64,000 nucleotides of DNA from Polyangiaceae bacterium UTPRO1 (GCA_002050235.1 MWST01000018.1:124001-188000); one strand, 5' to 3'. Numbered from the stretch's first letter, positions 16,420 to 27,784 are shown. The notes: generated by a model not told the origin, from the sequence alone. A program made the numbers and translations.

Positions 16420-17178
16420 ATGACCCGCTGGAAGTGGGTATCGGCAGGTTGTCGAGGGACATCCCATGTGCGCACTAACATGCGGATGCAAGATGCTCAT
16501 ACCTGCGCTGCTGTTCTAGGCAGCAAAGAAATATTTATCTCTGTTATTTCTGACGGTGCAGGATCGGCCACTTTTGGCGGACAGGGAGCATCGCTCGCAT
16601 GCCGGACTATCAGTCAAGAAGTGATTCGTCATGTGCGTTCAGTAGGCAGTTTGCCGTCTGACTTCCAGATTGAGGACTGGGTGGACCGTGCGCGCGACAG
16701 AATTCTTGCTACGGCCCTTCGCCGCTCAGCCTCTCCTCGAGACTTTGCTTCTACATTGCTCGTATCGATCTCAGATGGAACACAAACGATTATCGCCCAT
16801 ATAGGCGATGGATGCACCGTTTTAAGAGACAAGGTGACCGCTGAGTGGGTTGCACCATCTTGGCCTGCTCACGGCGAGTATGCGTCAACGACGCATTTCC
16901 TAACTGACGAGCCTGCCGTGGTACTGCGAATCACTCGGTATTTAGCTCCAGTCGATGCTCTAGCGTCATTCACAGATGGACTGGAAAGGCTAGCTCTTGA
17001 TTTCGTTGGATCCAAGCCATTTGCCCCGTTCTTCATGTCGATTTCTCGCTCCATATTTGAATTGCCTCGACCGGGTAGAGATCCAGCACTATCAAAGCAA
17101 CTAGCACTCTATCTCGATAGTGAGGCGATTAACCAACGTACCGATGATGACAAGACTCTAATAATCGCTTCACTGTAA
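16420..17178 (+). CDS. PP2C-type serine/threonine phosphatase (TerY-P system)
   Basis: 252 aa PP2C fold without signal or membrane segment. Metal-binding motifs seen: ISDGAGSATFGGQGA (about residues 43-57, with the Asp-Gly pair), IAHIGDGCTVLRD (125-137), ASFTDGLERL (182-191) and RTDDDKTLII (240-249), giving the expected Asp residues. It should dephosphorylate Ser/Thr on the partner kinase, vWA protein or a target. Its stop overlaps the kinase ATG by one base (TAATG), so translation is coupled. The order vWA-PP2C-kinase is the established TerY-P arrangement. Confidence 0.92.
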   Translation: MTRWKWVSAGCRGTSHVRTNMRMQDAHTCAAVLGSKEIFISVISDGAGSATFGGQGASLACRTISQEVIRHVRSVGSLPSDFQIEDWVDRARDRILATALRRSASPRDFASTLLVSISDGTQTIIAHIGDGCTVLRDKVTAEWVAPSWPAHGEYASTTHFLTDEPAVVLRITRYLAPVDALASFTDGLERLALDFVGSKPFAPFFMSISRSIFELPRPGRDPALSKQLALYLDSEAINQRTDDDKTLIIASL

Positions 17179-19364
17179 TGAGTCATTATTCTGAAGTCGT
17201 TATCGATGGACATGCATGGAGCCTAGGCAACCGGATAGGCAAAGGCGGCGAGGGCGTCGTCTTTGCAATTGGGGATGACTCGAGATATGCTGTTAAGATT
17301 TATACGACATCAGATATCGGTGTAAAAGAGCAGAAAGTCACAGCGATGGTTAGAGCCCGACTTGCTAACCAATCGCCTCTTGTCGCCTTTCCTCTTTCAA
17401 TCGCGCGCAGCAAAAGCGGCAGCTTCATTGGGTTCGCGATGAAGCTGGTAGCTGATCACAAGCCGCTTCATGACCTATATTCACCGGGATCCCGTAAGCA
17501 ATACTTCCCTCAGGCGGACTACCGATTCCTAGTGCGTACAGCTGCTAATTTTGCGCGTGCTGTCGCATCCGTTCATCATGCCAAGTGTGTGATAGGCGAT
17601 ATTAATCATTCTGGAATACTCGTCTCACCGAAGGCTACTGTTGCGTTAATCGACTCGGATAGCTTTCAATTTACTGAATCGGGAAGGAACTATCTATGTC
17701 GAGTTGGAGTACCTGAATATACCCCGCCGGAACTTCAAGGACAGTCTCTTGCTAACATAACTCGCACCGCTAATCATGACGCCTTTGGAATGGCCGTTGT
17801 GATATTCCAACTCTTGTTTATGGGACGTCACCCTTTCGTAGGAACTGTACGAAGTGGCGACATACCCCCCTTACACGAGAATATTCAGTATTACCGCTAC
17901 GCCTATACCGACCTGCGAGATGTGGGTATGGACCAACCGCCGGGCACACCATCGCTTACTGACTTCTCGCCGGACATCGCCAATCTCTTCGATGCCGCAT
18001 TCTCGCAGCGATTTAGCAGGAACAGACCTACCGCATTAGATTGGGTAACCAGTCTTGCTGCGCTCGAGGCGAGTCTTGAACAATGCGGTGAGAACCCTCT
18101 TCATTTCGCGCCTAAGGGTGCTCGGGAGTGCGCCTGGTGCGAGATGGAAACTCGACTAGGAACTGCACTGTTTCTTCCGTACATTACAAATGTAGACCTA
18201 CATAGAAGAGATTTCGAGCCTGGGGCTGGAGGCTTCAATATTGAGTTGATCTGGGCGCGCATTGAGGCGATCTCGCGATCAGTCCCAGAACCGACAACGC
18301 CAATACTTGGATCAGTCACCGTTTCCCCGAGCCCGCGTGCTGTCGCAGAAAGTAAACCTAAGTCAAGGGTAGGCGCCTATGCCTTTCTGGCAGGAGCCAT
18401 TGCTGGATTCTTCATATTTCCTGCTGCACTTTTTATATGGCTCTGCGTTGGATTTACTGCATTCAATTCAATCCAGGAAGCCAGGAAAAGACGCATTGAT
18501 TCTGGAGTCTTCGAGAGATCCTACCTGGAAGCGTTAGATCGCTCCGACAAGGCTGTAGCTGATTGGAAACAACGCATCGGCTACTCTAGCTTCAAGTCAT
18601 TGAGCGAGGAGCTGTCTGTTGCACACAACACATTGCGTAAACTTCCAGAGGAGGAGCGACAATTACGTCAGGAATACCAGAATCAACGTCGTCAAAAGCA
18701 ACTCGAAGAGTATCTTAATAAGTATGATATACAACACAATTCGGTCAAGGGTATAGGCCCGGCGAAGCTGGCTACGCTCACGTCTTATGGAATAACTACA
18801 GCAGCAGATATCAGTCTCAGCAAGCTTCTATCCGTTCCTGGATTTGGGAAAGCCAATTCTCGCGGCCTGCTTGATTGGCGTAGTAAACTTGAGCGGAACT
18901 TCGTCTACCGCGCACAAGGAAACGACGCTGATAGAAGGGAGATGGCACGAATCAAGGCACTCATCGAGGCCAAGGCGGCCCCTTTGCGCAAGAAGTTAAA
19001 TGCCGGCCCAGGAAATTTGGAGGCCCTTGCAAAACGAATACAAGCATCAGTTTCAGTAGTTGATCCGGCTGTTCGCCAAGCCCACAACTATGTCGAGCAA
19101 GCGAGGTGTGATCTTAATTTCCTTGGCATTGCTGTACCTACACGTCACCGCACGTCGCATGGTAGTTCTACCGCTACTATCCAAACAACGAGACCAAGAC
19201 CGCGGCGAACATATTCAACTAGTGGAGGTAATTTATCCTCACCCAATTGCCCGCGGTGCGGAAGTCGGATGACCAAGAGACTTGCACGTCGAGGACGTAA
19301 TGCAGGTAATCATTTTTGGGGATGTTCCCGGTATCCATCATGTAAAGGAACCCGGAATATTTGA
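17178..19364 (+). CDS. protein kinase with HhH and topoisomerase-type zinc finger (TerY-P system)
   Basis: 728 aa. Kinase domain (about 10-300): Gly loop GKGGEGVVF (21-29), Lys40 in AVKIY, catalytic GDINHSGILV (around 140), LIDSDSFQ (around 158) in place of DFG, and GVPEYTPPELQG as activation/APE segment. A Cys pair CAWCEM lies near 318. Hydrophobic residues at about 399-425 probably span the membrane or form a hairpin. A coiled coil runs from about 440 to 520. Helix-hairpin-helix GIGPAKLATLTSYGITTAAD follows near 525-545, and a terminal zinc finger CPRCGSRM...FWGCSRYPSCKG. The HhH and zinc finger suggest DNA sensing coupled to phosphorylation. Confidence 0.92.
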   Translation: MSHYSEVVIDGHAWSLGNRIGKGGEGVVFAIGDDSRYAVKIYTTSDIGVKEQKVTAMVRARLANQSPLVAFPLSIARSKSGSFIGFAMKLVADHKPLHDLYSPGSRKQYFPQADYRFLVRTAANFARAVASVHHAKCVIGDINHSGILVSPKATVALIDSDSFQFTESGRNYLCRVGVPEYTPPELQGQSLANITRTANHDAFGMAVVIFQLLFMGRHPFVGTVRSGDIPPLHENIQYYRYAYTDLRDVGMDQPPGTPSLTDFSPDIANLFDAAFSQRFSRNRPTALDWVTSLAALEASLEQCGENPLHFAPKGARECAWCEMETRLGTALFLPYITNVDLHRRDFEPGAGGFNIELIWARIEAISRSVPEPTTPILGSVTVSPSPRAVAESKPKSRVGAYAFLAGAIAGFFIFPAALFIWLCVGFTAFNSIQEARKRRIDSGVFERSYLEALDRSDKAVADWKQRIGYSSFKSLSEELSVAHNTLRKLPEEERQLRQEYQNQRRQKQLEEYLNKYDIQHNSVKGIGPAKLATLTSYGITTAADISLSKLLSVPGFGKANSRGLLDWRSKLERNFVYRAQGNDADRREMARIKALIEAKAAPLRKKLNAGPGNLEALAKRIQASVSVVDPAVRQAHNYVEQARCDLNFLGIAVPTRHRTSHGSSTATIQTTRPRPRRTYSTSGGNLSSPNCPRCGSRMTKRLARRGRNAGNHFWGCSRYPSCKGTRNI

Positions 19365-19384
19365 AACGAACGTGCTGGTTTTTG

Positions 19385-20248
19385 CTAATTGGACCCAGAA
19401 CCTACATAGGCGGATAGCCGGCCGTTGAAGAAGGCCGGAATCTTGGAACAACGGGTTGCGATGTCGCCGGTCCCACGAGCCTCGGTCGGTTGTGTCGGGC
19501 AGCGCAGCGCCATCAGAACGGGAGTCACACCCGCGAAGAGCGCCACAAGGGCGTACACGAACGCCGACACGCGTCCAGCGAGGCCCTGCAGGCTCCGCGG
19601 CGTTCCGATCCCGAAGATCTTGCGCATGGCGAGGCCGAGATTGCGCGCGGCGGCCGTCAGCAGATAGCGCTTCCGGACGTTCTCGAGGCCCAGGAGCCAG
19701 ATGCACCGTTCGTTCCCGCTCCCGCAGGTATGCGCAAAACTCCGCTCGGACCGCTCCAAGCGCCGGCGGTGCAACCGTCGGCTGCGTGCACCGCAGCCGC
19801 GGCGCCGGTTGGCCCGATATGCGAGCTCCCACGCGGGCGGCTTGTCGTCCCATCGCCGCCCGCCGCTCTTGGGCGCCGCGATGTACGTGCGCAGACCCAC
19901 CGCCGAGCATGCCGTCAACGTCGCTGCCGCGTGATACCCCTTGTTCGCCACCACCTCTGCGATCGCCAGCGACAGCTCCATGCCCGCACCGTATGTTTCT
20001 GCTTTCTCCACACTCGTCGTGAGCGTCGCCGTGTCGCCAGCGTCGCCGGGATATACCTGCGGCGCCAAAATCACTTCCGTGTCGAGGTCGATCACGTGCT
20101 CGGCCTTGTACGCCAAGTGCGTCTGCCCGTCCTTCATCTTCGCGGTCCGGCTCGCCGGATCACTCGACGATTGCCACTCGGCGTTGCCGGCGCGCAGCGA
20201 AGCGTGCGATTTGCTCACCGCCGCCGACGCCGCGGCGCCGGCGGCCAT
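19385..20248 (-). pseudogene. IS1182/IS5-type transposase, 5' truncated
   Basis: About 270 recognisable residues of the C-terminal two thirds of an IS1182-type DDE transposase: SDPASRTAKMKDGQTHLAYK, AEHVIDLDTEVILAP, ADKGYHAA-like VVANKGYHAAATL, GLRTYIAAPKSGGRRW, RRLERSERSFAHTCG, RYLLTAAARNLGLAMRKIFG. The N-terminal domain with the first catalytic Asp is missing: the open frame begins at 20248, only 21 bases from the stop of the thiolase gene. The element is therefore inactive. Terminal inverted repeats were not located. It marks the right end of the accessory island. Confidence 0.85.
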
Positions 20249-20269
20249 CCTGACGCCGCCGAGGCGGCG

Positions 20270-21814
20270 TCAGGGCGCGAAGGTGAAACGGTTGGCGCCG
20301 GCGCCGCCCGGCGTGACCTCGATCGTGGCGCCGAGCGGCTCGGCCGCGGCAGCGAGGCCGGCGATGGTCGCGGCGTCGCCCTTGCCGGTCGCCGCCAGGC
20401 AGCGCGAACCGTCGGCGAGACGACCGACGACGATCCCGATGGCCGGCCGCCCGTCCTTGCCGTGGATCACGGTGAAGGTCTCGATCACTGCCCGGCCGCG
20501 CGGCTGCGCCGTCAGCGCCACTCCCGGCCGGGCATCGACGCCGGCCTGCACGGAGCTGCTGTCGCCGACCGCAAACGGCCGCGCGCGCGTCGAGTACACC
20601 CCGACCGAATACTTCGAGAGGATGCCGCCGTTGGCGCCGACGAAGCCCAGGGTCCCCGGTTGCGCCCGCAGCTTCTCCACCATGCTCGCGATCGCGTGCA
20701 TGGAATAGTTGTTGCCGGGACCGCCGAAGAACGGCAGGCCGCCGGTCACCGTTAACGGGCGCGGGTCGTCGGCGGCGATACCGAGGGCGTCGCGCACACT
20801 CGTGACCGCGATCGGGAAGCAACTGTAGAGGTCGAAGAAGTCGACTGCGGCGACGCTGCTGCCGGCGGCGGCAAGCGCCGCCCTTCCGGCATCGGCGGCC
20901 GCGGCGTAGCCGGCGAGATCGCCGCGCTCGAGAAGCGGCCGCTCGGCCGCGCGTGCATAGCCGTGCAGGAACACCCAGCGCTTCTCGGGGATGCCGAACG
21001 CGCGCGCCGTGGCGACGGTCGTGAGCAGCAGTGCCGCGCCCTGGTTCACCTGGTCGCGCGCGACCAGGCGCCGTGGATAGGGGTCGGCTATCATGCGGTT
21101 GCGCTCGGTCACCGCGGCCAGCTCCGCCGCCGAGTACGCCCGGCGGACAACTGCATATGGATTGCGTGCCGCTACCGCGGCGAAAGGTGCGAAGAGCTCG
21201 CCCATGGTGACGGCGTAGGCGGCGCGGGAAAGTCCGAGCCGGCCGCGGCGCGCGTGCTCGGCGAGCGCGTAGAGCGGCGGGATGGAGAAGATGCGGTGGC
21301 GGATCTCGGCCTCGGAGAGTATGGCCGCGAGGTCGCCGCGGCGGTCTTCGACGTCGCCGTCGATGCGCTCGGACCAGTCCGCCCGGCCGCCCGTAGCCTG
21401 GAGGTGGCGCGCCGTCGACATCGCCTCGCCGCCTGCGAGCAGCACTACCTGCGCTCCGCCCGCGTACAGGAGCTCGCTCATCTCGTTTACGAGATCCTGG
21501 GGAGTGTTGCCGCCCACGTCCTCCCAGATCGCCCGGCGCGGCGCGGCCCCGACCCGCTTCGCAATCGAGCGCGGGAAGTTGTTCGAGGCGCCGAACGGCG
21601 AGGCCAGGATCGCTACCGAGTCGTGGAAGGTGCGCGTCGTCGCGACGACGTCGATCGCGGGCGCCAGCGGGCGGGCGGCTCCGGCGTCGGCGATCGCGGC
21701 GCGCGCCGCCGCGGCCGCGATCGCGACCGGGCCGAGCGCGGCATAGCCCGGCGTCCCGGGCGCTTCCATGAATTGCCCGACGCCGACGATCACGGGGGTG
21801 CGGTCTGCGCTCAC
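20270..21814 (-). CDS. thiolase-like protein with TLP1-type C-terminal domain
   Basis: 514 aa from GTG 21814 (VSADRTPVIVGVGQF). The thiolase fold is clear: TPVIVGVGQF (5-14), VVLLAGGEAMSTARHL (around 125), DFFDLYSCFPIA (around 300), TVTGGLPFFGGPGNNYSMHA (around 330) with the loop His. At the nucleophile position the sequence is GGNTPQDLVNEM with no Cys, unlike degradative thiolases. An extra domain of about 100 residues at the C-terminus (RAVIETFTVIHGKDGRPAIG onwards) matches thiolase-like protein type 1. A non-thiolytic acyl-CoA role is possible. It is divergent from the secreted beta-helix gene. Confidence 0.88.
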   Translation of the reverse strand: MSADRTPVIVGVGQFMEAPGTPGYAALGPVAIAAAAARAAIADAGAARPLAPAIDVVATTRTFHDSVAILASPFGASNNFPRSIAKRVGAAPRRAIWEDVGGNTPQDLVNEMSELLYAGGAQVVLLAGGEAMSTARHLQATGGRADWSERIDGDVEDRRGDLAAILSEAEIRHRIFSIPPLYALAEHARRGRLGLSRAAYAVTMGELFAPFAAVAARNPYAVVRRAYSAAELAAVTERNRMIADPYPRRLVARDQVNQGAALLLTTVATARAFGIPEKRWVFLHGYARAAERPLLERGDLAGYAAAADAGRAALAAAGSSVAAVDFFDLYSCFPIAVTSVRDALGIAADDPRPLTVTGGLPFFGGPGNNYSMHAIASMVEKLRAQPGTLGFVGANGGILSKYSVGVYSTRARPFAVGDSSSVQAGVDARPGVALTAQPRGRAVIETFTVIHGKDGRPAIGIVVGRLADGSRCLAATGKGDAATIAGLAAAAEPLGATIEVTPGGAGANRFTFAP

Positions 21815-22106
21815 GATGGGCCTTGTCGACGCTGTCGGTGGAGGGAGCGCGCCGAGCCCGGCCCGGCCGGGCACCACCACACTTCTCCGCTGCACTGCAC
21901 CAACCCCGTCCCCGACCCGCTACAGGAGCGCTCCCGGATCGGCAAGCGCATTTCCCGCAGCGCCGGCCGACGCGAGCGGCAAAGCACGCTCTGTGCAATC
22001 TGCGTCTCCGGGCCGACCGGTTTCCAGGCAGGTTCCCGAGGGAGTAAAGGGGGTGCGGACGGCTCCGCGGACGAACGGCCACAAACAGCGAAGGAGGTCC
22101 TGCACG

Positions 22107-23399
22107 ATGGCAACCAAGCGCAAACGGGCAATGAGCGGATCTCTAGCGGTCTTCTTGCTGGTGGCTGCGTACGCGGCTTCGGCAGCGGCGGCTACGGTGC
22201 TGTACGTGGACGACACGCCGGCCAACAATGGTGCCGTTAGCTGCCCGCCGAGTCCCCAGGCATTTCCCGATCTGCAGTCGGCGGTGCTGTCGCTCGGCAG
22301 CACTACAGCCAAGGTGACCATCAACGTCTGCCCGGGCATCTACCCGGCGGCGACGAACGCGATAACGCTCCTCGGCTTCGCCAAGACGAAAGTGCTGGGC
22401 CTGGGTGCACCGATCATCGACGCTACCGGCTTCAGCGGCAACGTGATTACGGTCAGCGGCTCGACCGACGTGACGGTCTCCGGGCTGGTCTTCTCCGGCG
22501 GCTCGAACCTCGGCGGCGATGCGACGGCCATCGAGTACGTCGACTCGACCGGAACGATCACGAAGAACCTGGTGACCGAATGGCATCAGGATTTCTACCA
22601 GCCCCTCACCGCCATCGCCTACGGCATCACGACCGTGGCGACCGACCCCGCCAAGACGGTCAAGATCCTCGGCAACACCGTGTTCGACGTCCAGGACAAC
22701 GGCATCGTAGCGGTCGGCCCGGCGCGCGCGAAGATCGCCGGCAACCGCGTCGTGCTGCACAGCGACATCGACCCCAAGCAATACTTCGCGCCGGGGCCCA
22801 AGGAGCAGGCGGGCATCCTGTTGCTGGGAGCCGGAGCAGGCAGCGCGGTCGTCGGCAACGCCATCGAGAGCAATGCCGGGATGGAGCCCCGTCCGTGCGC
22901 TCCTCCATGTATGTACGGAGACGTGTATTCGCGGGGCATCTTCCTGCTGCAGACCTCGGGGGCGAAGGTCAGCGGCAACACCGTCAGCTATCTCGGCCGC
23001 GGCATCTCCATAGAGAGCTGGTGTTACAACGCCGCTCCCTCGGGGGCGGACGGGAACGTCGTCAGCAAGAACCGGCTCTACAACAACCGGGTGGGCTTCT
23101 CCTCCGAGCTCAAGGATTTCTACGGCAGCGGGTGCAGCCCGCACGCCAACGCCAACGTGGTCACGGGCAACCGCTTCGATCGCAGCCATTCGGGCGCCGC
23201 TTGGGGAGCTTTCCTGGCCGCCGACTCACCGGCGACGATCGCCGGTGACGTGCTGACCGGGAACACGTTCACCGGCTATTACAAGACAATCCCGCTACCG
23301 TTCGATACGACGATCGGCGCAACGGGCAGCGGCGTGAGCGGCCTCGTGACCGCGCCCAATACGGTGCGGGCGATGCCGCTGCTCGGTCCGCTGCGGTAG
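22107..23399 (+). CDS. secreted right-handed parallel beta-helix protein
   Basis: 430 aa; ATG 22107 follows AAGGAGG at 22091-22097. The signal peptide is MSGSLAVFLLVAAYAASAAA after a basic lead. The body consists of repeated short strands with N-x-V/I and S-G-N motifs (SGNVITVSGSTDVTVSGLVF, VKILGNTVFDVQDNGIVAVG, GAKVSGNTVSYLGRGISIES), the pattern of pectin-lyase-fold/NosD-like proteins. Catalytic lyase residues are not obvious, so binding or structural use is as likely as polysaccharide cleavage. Possible disulfides include CAPPC near residue 267. It sits alone between divergent and convergent neighbours. Confidence 0.85.
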   Translation: MATKRKRAMSGSLAVFLLVAAYAASAAAATVLYVDDTPANNGAVSCPPSPQAFPDLQSAVLSLGSTTAKVTINVCPGIYPAATNAITLLGFAKTKVLGLGAPIIDATGFSGNVITVSGSTDVTVSGLVFSGGSNLGGDATAIEYVDSTGTITKNLVTEWHQDFYQPLTAIAYGITTVATDPAKTVKILGNTVFDVQDNGIVAVGPARAKIAGNRVVLHSDIDPKQYFAPGPKEQAGILLLGAGAGSAVVGNAIESNAGMEPRPCAPPCMYGDVYSRGIFLLQTSGAKVSGNTVSYLGRGISIESWCYNAAPSGADGNVVSKNRLYNNRVGFSSELKDFYGSGCSPHANANVVTGNRFDRSHSGAAWGAFLAADSPATIAGDVLTGNTFTGYYKTIPLPFDTTIGATGSGVSGLVTAPNTVRAMPLLGPLR

Positions 23400-23412
23400 G
23401 CGCGCGGCGCAC

Positions 23413-24081
23413 TCAGCCGCGGCGCGCCGCCAACGTATTGCAGAGCGAGTCCGGCGTGTCGCGATGGTAGCGATACGTCGGCGCCGCGATCTCGCGCATT
23501 GTCAGGCCGGCGGCCTGCGCGCGCGCGAAGAAGTCGGTGTCGTCGGCGTAGCGCATCGCCCCGAAGCCGCCGAGCGCCATGGCGCGCTCGCGGCGGACGA
23601 CGAAGGTGCCGCCGATCACGCAGGCGGAGAGATGCACGAGGCGCGAGGTGTCGGCGCTGTCGGGCACGTAGGGATTGCCGATGATGTCGACGCCGCCGTA
23701 CAGGAAGTCGACCGTGCGCTCGCTCTCCAGCGCCGCCCGCCGCAGCGCCAGGTGCTCGCGCAGATATTCGTCGTCGGAATCGAGGAACGTGGCGAAGCGG
23801 CCGCAGGCGGCGAGCAGCCCGGCGTTGCGGCTCAATCCGGGGCCGCGGTTGCGATGATAGAGGTAGCGGAAGCGCGCGTCGCGCCGCACGTAGCCGCGCA
23901 CCACGGCCGCGGTGTCGTCGCCGCTGCCGTCGTCGACGACGACCGCTTCCCAGTCGGCTTCGGTCTGGGCCAGCAATGAATCGAGGGCGCGCGGCAGGAG
24001 CCGGGCCCGGTCGTAGGTGCAGACGATGACCGAGAAGAACGGCGTGCGGTCGGGATAGACGGAGATCATGGGCGCGTCCAC
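23413..24081 (-). CDS. family 2 glycosyltransferase
   Basis: 222 aa single GT-A domain: FFSVIVCTYDRARLLPRALD at the start, VVVDDGSGDD (about 48-57) for nucleotide binding, and FATFLDSDDEYL (about 96-107) containing the DXD-type metal site. GGFGAMRYADDTDFFARA near 170-187 carries the catalytic-base ED/DD region. It is cytoplasmic, with no membrane helix. It would transfer a sugar from an NDP-sugar to an unknown acceptor. Starts at 24081 or the Met four codons later (24069) are both possible. It is convergent with the beta-helix gene, 13 bases away. Confidence 0.9.
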   Translation of the reverse strand: MDAPMISVYPDRTPFFSVIVCTYDRARLLPRALDSLLAQTEADWEAVVVDDGSGDDTAAVVRGYVRRDARFRYLYHRNRGPGLSRNAGLLAACGRFATFLDSDDEYLREHLALRRAALESERTVDFLYGGVDIIGNPYVPDSADTSRLVHLSACVIGGTFVVRRERAMALGGFGAMRYADDTDFFARAQAAGLTMREIAAPTYRYHRDTPDSLCNTLAARRG

Positions 24082-24218
24082 GGCGGCGGCGCCGGCGTGT
24101 CGCCGCCGCCGCGTCTCGCCAGCCTACACCGAAACGCCGCGCGCGGCACCGGCGGCGGCGCCCGCCGGCCGGCGGCTTGCCGCCTCCGCCCCATCGGGCT
24201 ACGCACAGCGGTTCGCCC

Positions 24219-25319
24219 ATGGCTCTAGCGATCGGCATCGTCGGCCTCCCGAACGTCGGCAAGTCCACGCTCTTCAACGCCCTCACCAAGGCGCAGAACG
24301 CGGAGGCGGCGAACTATCCCTTCTGTACGATCGAGCCCAACAAGGCGGTCGTTCCCGTACCCGACCCGCGGCTCGCGGCGCTCGCGGCCATCGTCGATCC
24401 CGAGCGCATCGTCGCGGCGACGGTCGAGTTCGTCGACATCGCCGGCCTCGTCAAGGGCGCGTCGACCGGCGAAGGCCTCGGCAACCAGTTCCTAGCGCAC
24501 ATCCGCGAAACGGCGGCGATCGTCCACGTGGTGCGCTGCTTCGACGACCCCGACGTGGTGCACGTCGACGGCTCCGTCGATCCGCTGCGCGACGTCGAGG
24601 TGATCGAGACCGAGCTCGTCCTCGCCGACCTGCAGATGGTGGAGGGCCGCATCGACCGCCTCGCCAAGAAGGCGAAGGGAGACAAGGACGCGGCGGCGCA
24701 GCTCGAGGTCGCGAAGCGCCTGGTCGAGCATCTGCAGAAAGGGCGGCCGGCGATCGCCTTCCCGGAGCGCGAGTCGGCGCCCGGCGCCGTGCTCTTCCAG
24801 GAGCTCGGCCTCATCACCGCGAAGCCAGTCATCTTCTGCGCCAACGTCGACGAGGGCTCGCTGGCCGCGGACAACGTGCACGTCGCGGCGCTGCGCGCCT
24901 GGGCCGCGCCGCGCCGCGCCCACGTCATCACCATCTCCGCCAAGGTCGAGGCCGAGCTCGCCGGGCTCGACGACGCCGAGCGCGCCGAGTTCCTCGCGAG
25001 CTACGGCATCCGTGAGAGCGGCATCGAGCAGGTGATCCGCGAGGGCTACGCGGTCCTCGGCCTCGTCAGCTACTTCACCGCCGGTCCGAAAGAGGTCCGC
25101 GCCTGGACGATCGAGCGCGGCTGGAAAGCGCCCAAGGCGGCGGCGGTCATCCACACCGACTTCGAGCGCGGCTTCATTCGCGCCGAGGTCATGTCCTACG
25201 CCGACTTCGTCGCCCACGGGGGCGAAGCCGGCTGCCGTGCCGCCGGGGTCTTCCGTGTCGAGGGCAAGGACTACGTGGTGCAGGACGGCGATGTGCTGCA
25301 CTTCCGCTTCAACGTATAA
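24219..25319 (+). CDS. ychF: redox-regulated ATPase/GTPase YchF (OLA1 family)
   Basis: 366 aa, the usual length. ATG 24219 starts the conserved MALAIGIVGLPNVGKSTLFN with the P-loop GLPNVGKST. AANYPFCTIEPNKAVVPVPD (about 35-54) is the switch I segment, and VDIAGLVKGASTGEGLGNQF (about 72-91) the G3 region. CANVDEGS near 208 replaces the GTPase NKxD motif, which gives the family its ATP preference. The C-terminal TGS domain includes TAGPKEVRAWTI and ADFVAHGGEAGCR. YchF binds ribosomes and influences stress responses. An earlier in-frame ATG at 24177 adds 14 unconserved residues. Confidence 0.97.
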   Translation: MALAIGIVGLPNVGKSTLFNALTKAQNAEAANYPFCTIEPNKAVVPVPDPRLAALAAIVDPERIVAATVEFVDIAGLVKGASTGEGLGNQFLAHIRETAAIVHVVRCFDDPDVVHVDGSVDPLRDVEVIETELVLADLQMVEGRIDRLAKKAKGDKDAAAQLEVAKRLVEHLQKGRPAIAFPERESAPGAVLFQELGLITAKPVIFCANVDEGSLAADNVHVAALRAWAAPRRAHVITISAKVEAELAGLDDAERAEFLASYGIRESGIEQVIREGYAVLGLVSYFTAGPKEVRAWTIERGWKAPKAAAVIHTDFERGFIRAEVMSYADFVAHGGEAGCRAAGVFRVEGKDYVVQDGDVLHFRFNV

Positions 25320-25328
25320 AGGAAGCGG

Positions 25329-25861
25329 ATGCCGGGCTGGATAGTCGGGACGGTCGGGCTCTCGGTGGTCGTCGCCACGGTGGCGTTGTTCAACGTCCTC
25401 GTCCGTGCCCGCAATTTGGTGCGCGCCGGCTGGGCCGACATCGACGTGCAGCTACAACGCCGCCACGACCTGATCCCGCAGCTCGTAACCGCGGTCAAAG
25501 CCTATGCCGACCACGAGCGCACGACGCTGGAAGCGGTGACACGATCGCGAGCGCTGGCGCACGCCGGCGGCTCGATCAGCGAGCGCGGCCGGCGCGAGGA
25601 CGAGCTCGCCGCCGGGGTAGCGCGGCTGCTCGCACTGCGGGAGAGGTATCCCGACCTCGAGGCCAGCGGCAATTTCCTCCAGTTGCAGCATGACCTGGTC
25701 GAGATCGAAGAGCGCCTGCAGCAGGCGCGCCGCTTCTACAACGGCGCCGTCCGCGACTACAACACGCGCATCGGACACTTCCCCGCGCTGCTGATCGCGG
25801 CGCCGCTCGGCTTCGCACCCGCGGAGTTCTTCCAGGCCGAAGCGCGCGGGGTCGTGCAGCC

Positions 25862-25865
<4 letters not shown>
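25329..25865 (+). CDS. LemA family protein
   Basis: 178 aa with one N-terminal membrane helix (IVGTVGLSVVVATVALFNVL) followed by the LemA helical bundle: LVRAGWADIDVQLQRRHDLI, PQLVTAVKAYADHERTTLEA, RYPDLEASGNFLQLQHDLVE and RFYNGAVRDYNTRIGHFPAL. Residues on the cytoplasmic side are few, so most of it is probably extracytoplasmic. The molecular role of LemA is unclear. It ends with a four-base overlap with the DUF2207 gene; LemA-DUF2207 pairing is common in bacteria and suggests a joint envelope function. Confidence 0.93.

Positions 25866-27784
<1,919 letters not shown>

Larger units (their letters stand above)
15697..19364 (+). other. low-G+C genomic island carrying the TerY-P triad
   Basis: This block has many A/T third positions and codons such as ATA, TTA and AGA that are nearly absent on both flanks, where third positions are almost all G/C. 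It holds three tightly packed co-directional genes and is bracketed by an IS110 fragment plus nuclease gene on the left and a truncated IS1182-type transposase on the right. Horizontal acquisition is the simplest explanation. Confidence 0.8.

Noticed and set aside
20160..22082. Minus-strand Arg-rich open frame overlapping the thiolase gene
   Set aside because: Alternative-frame shadow of the TLP1-like thiolase; composition is Arg/Ala/Gly only.
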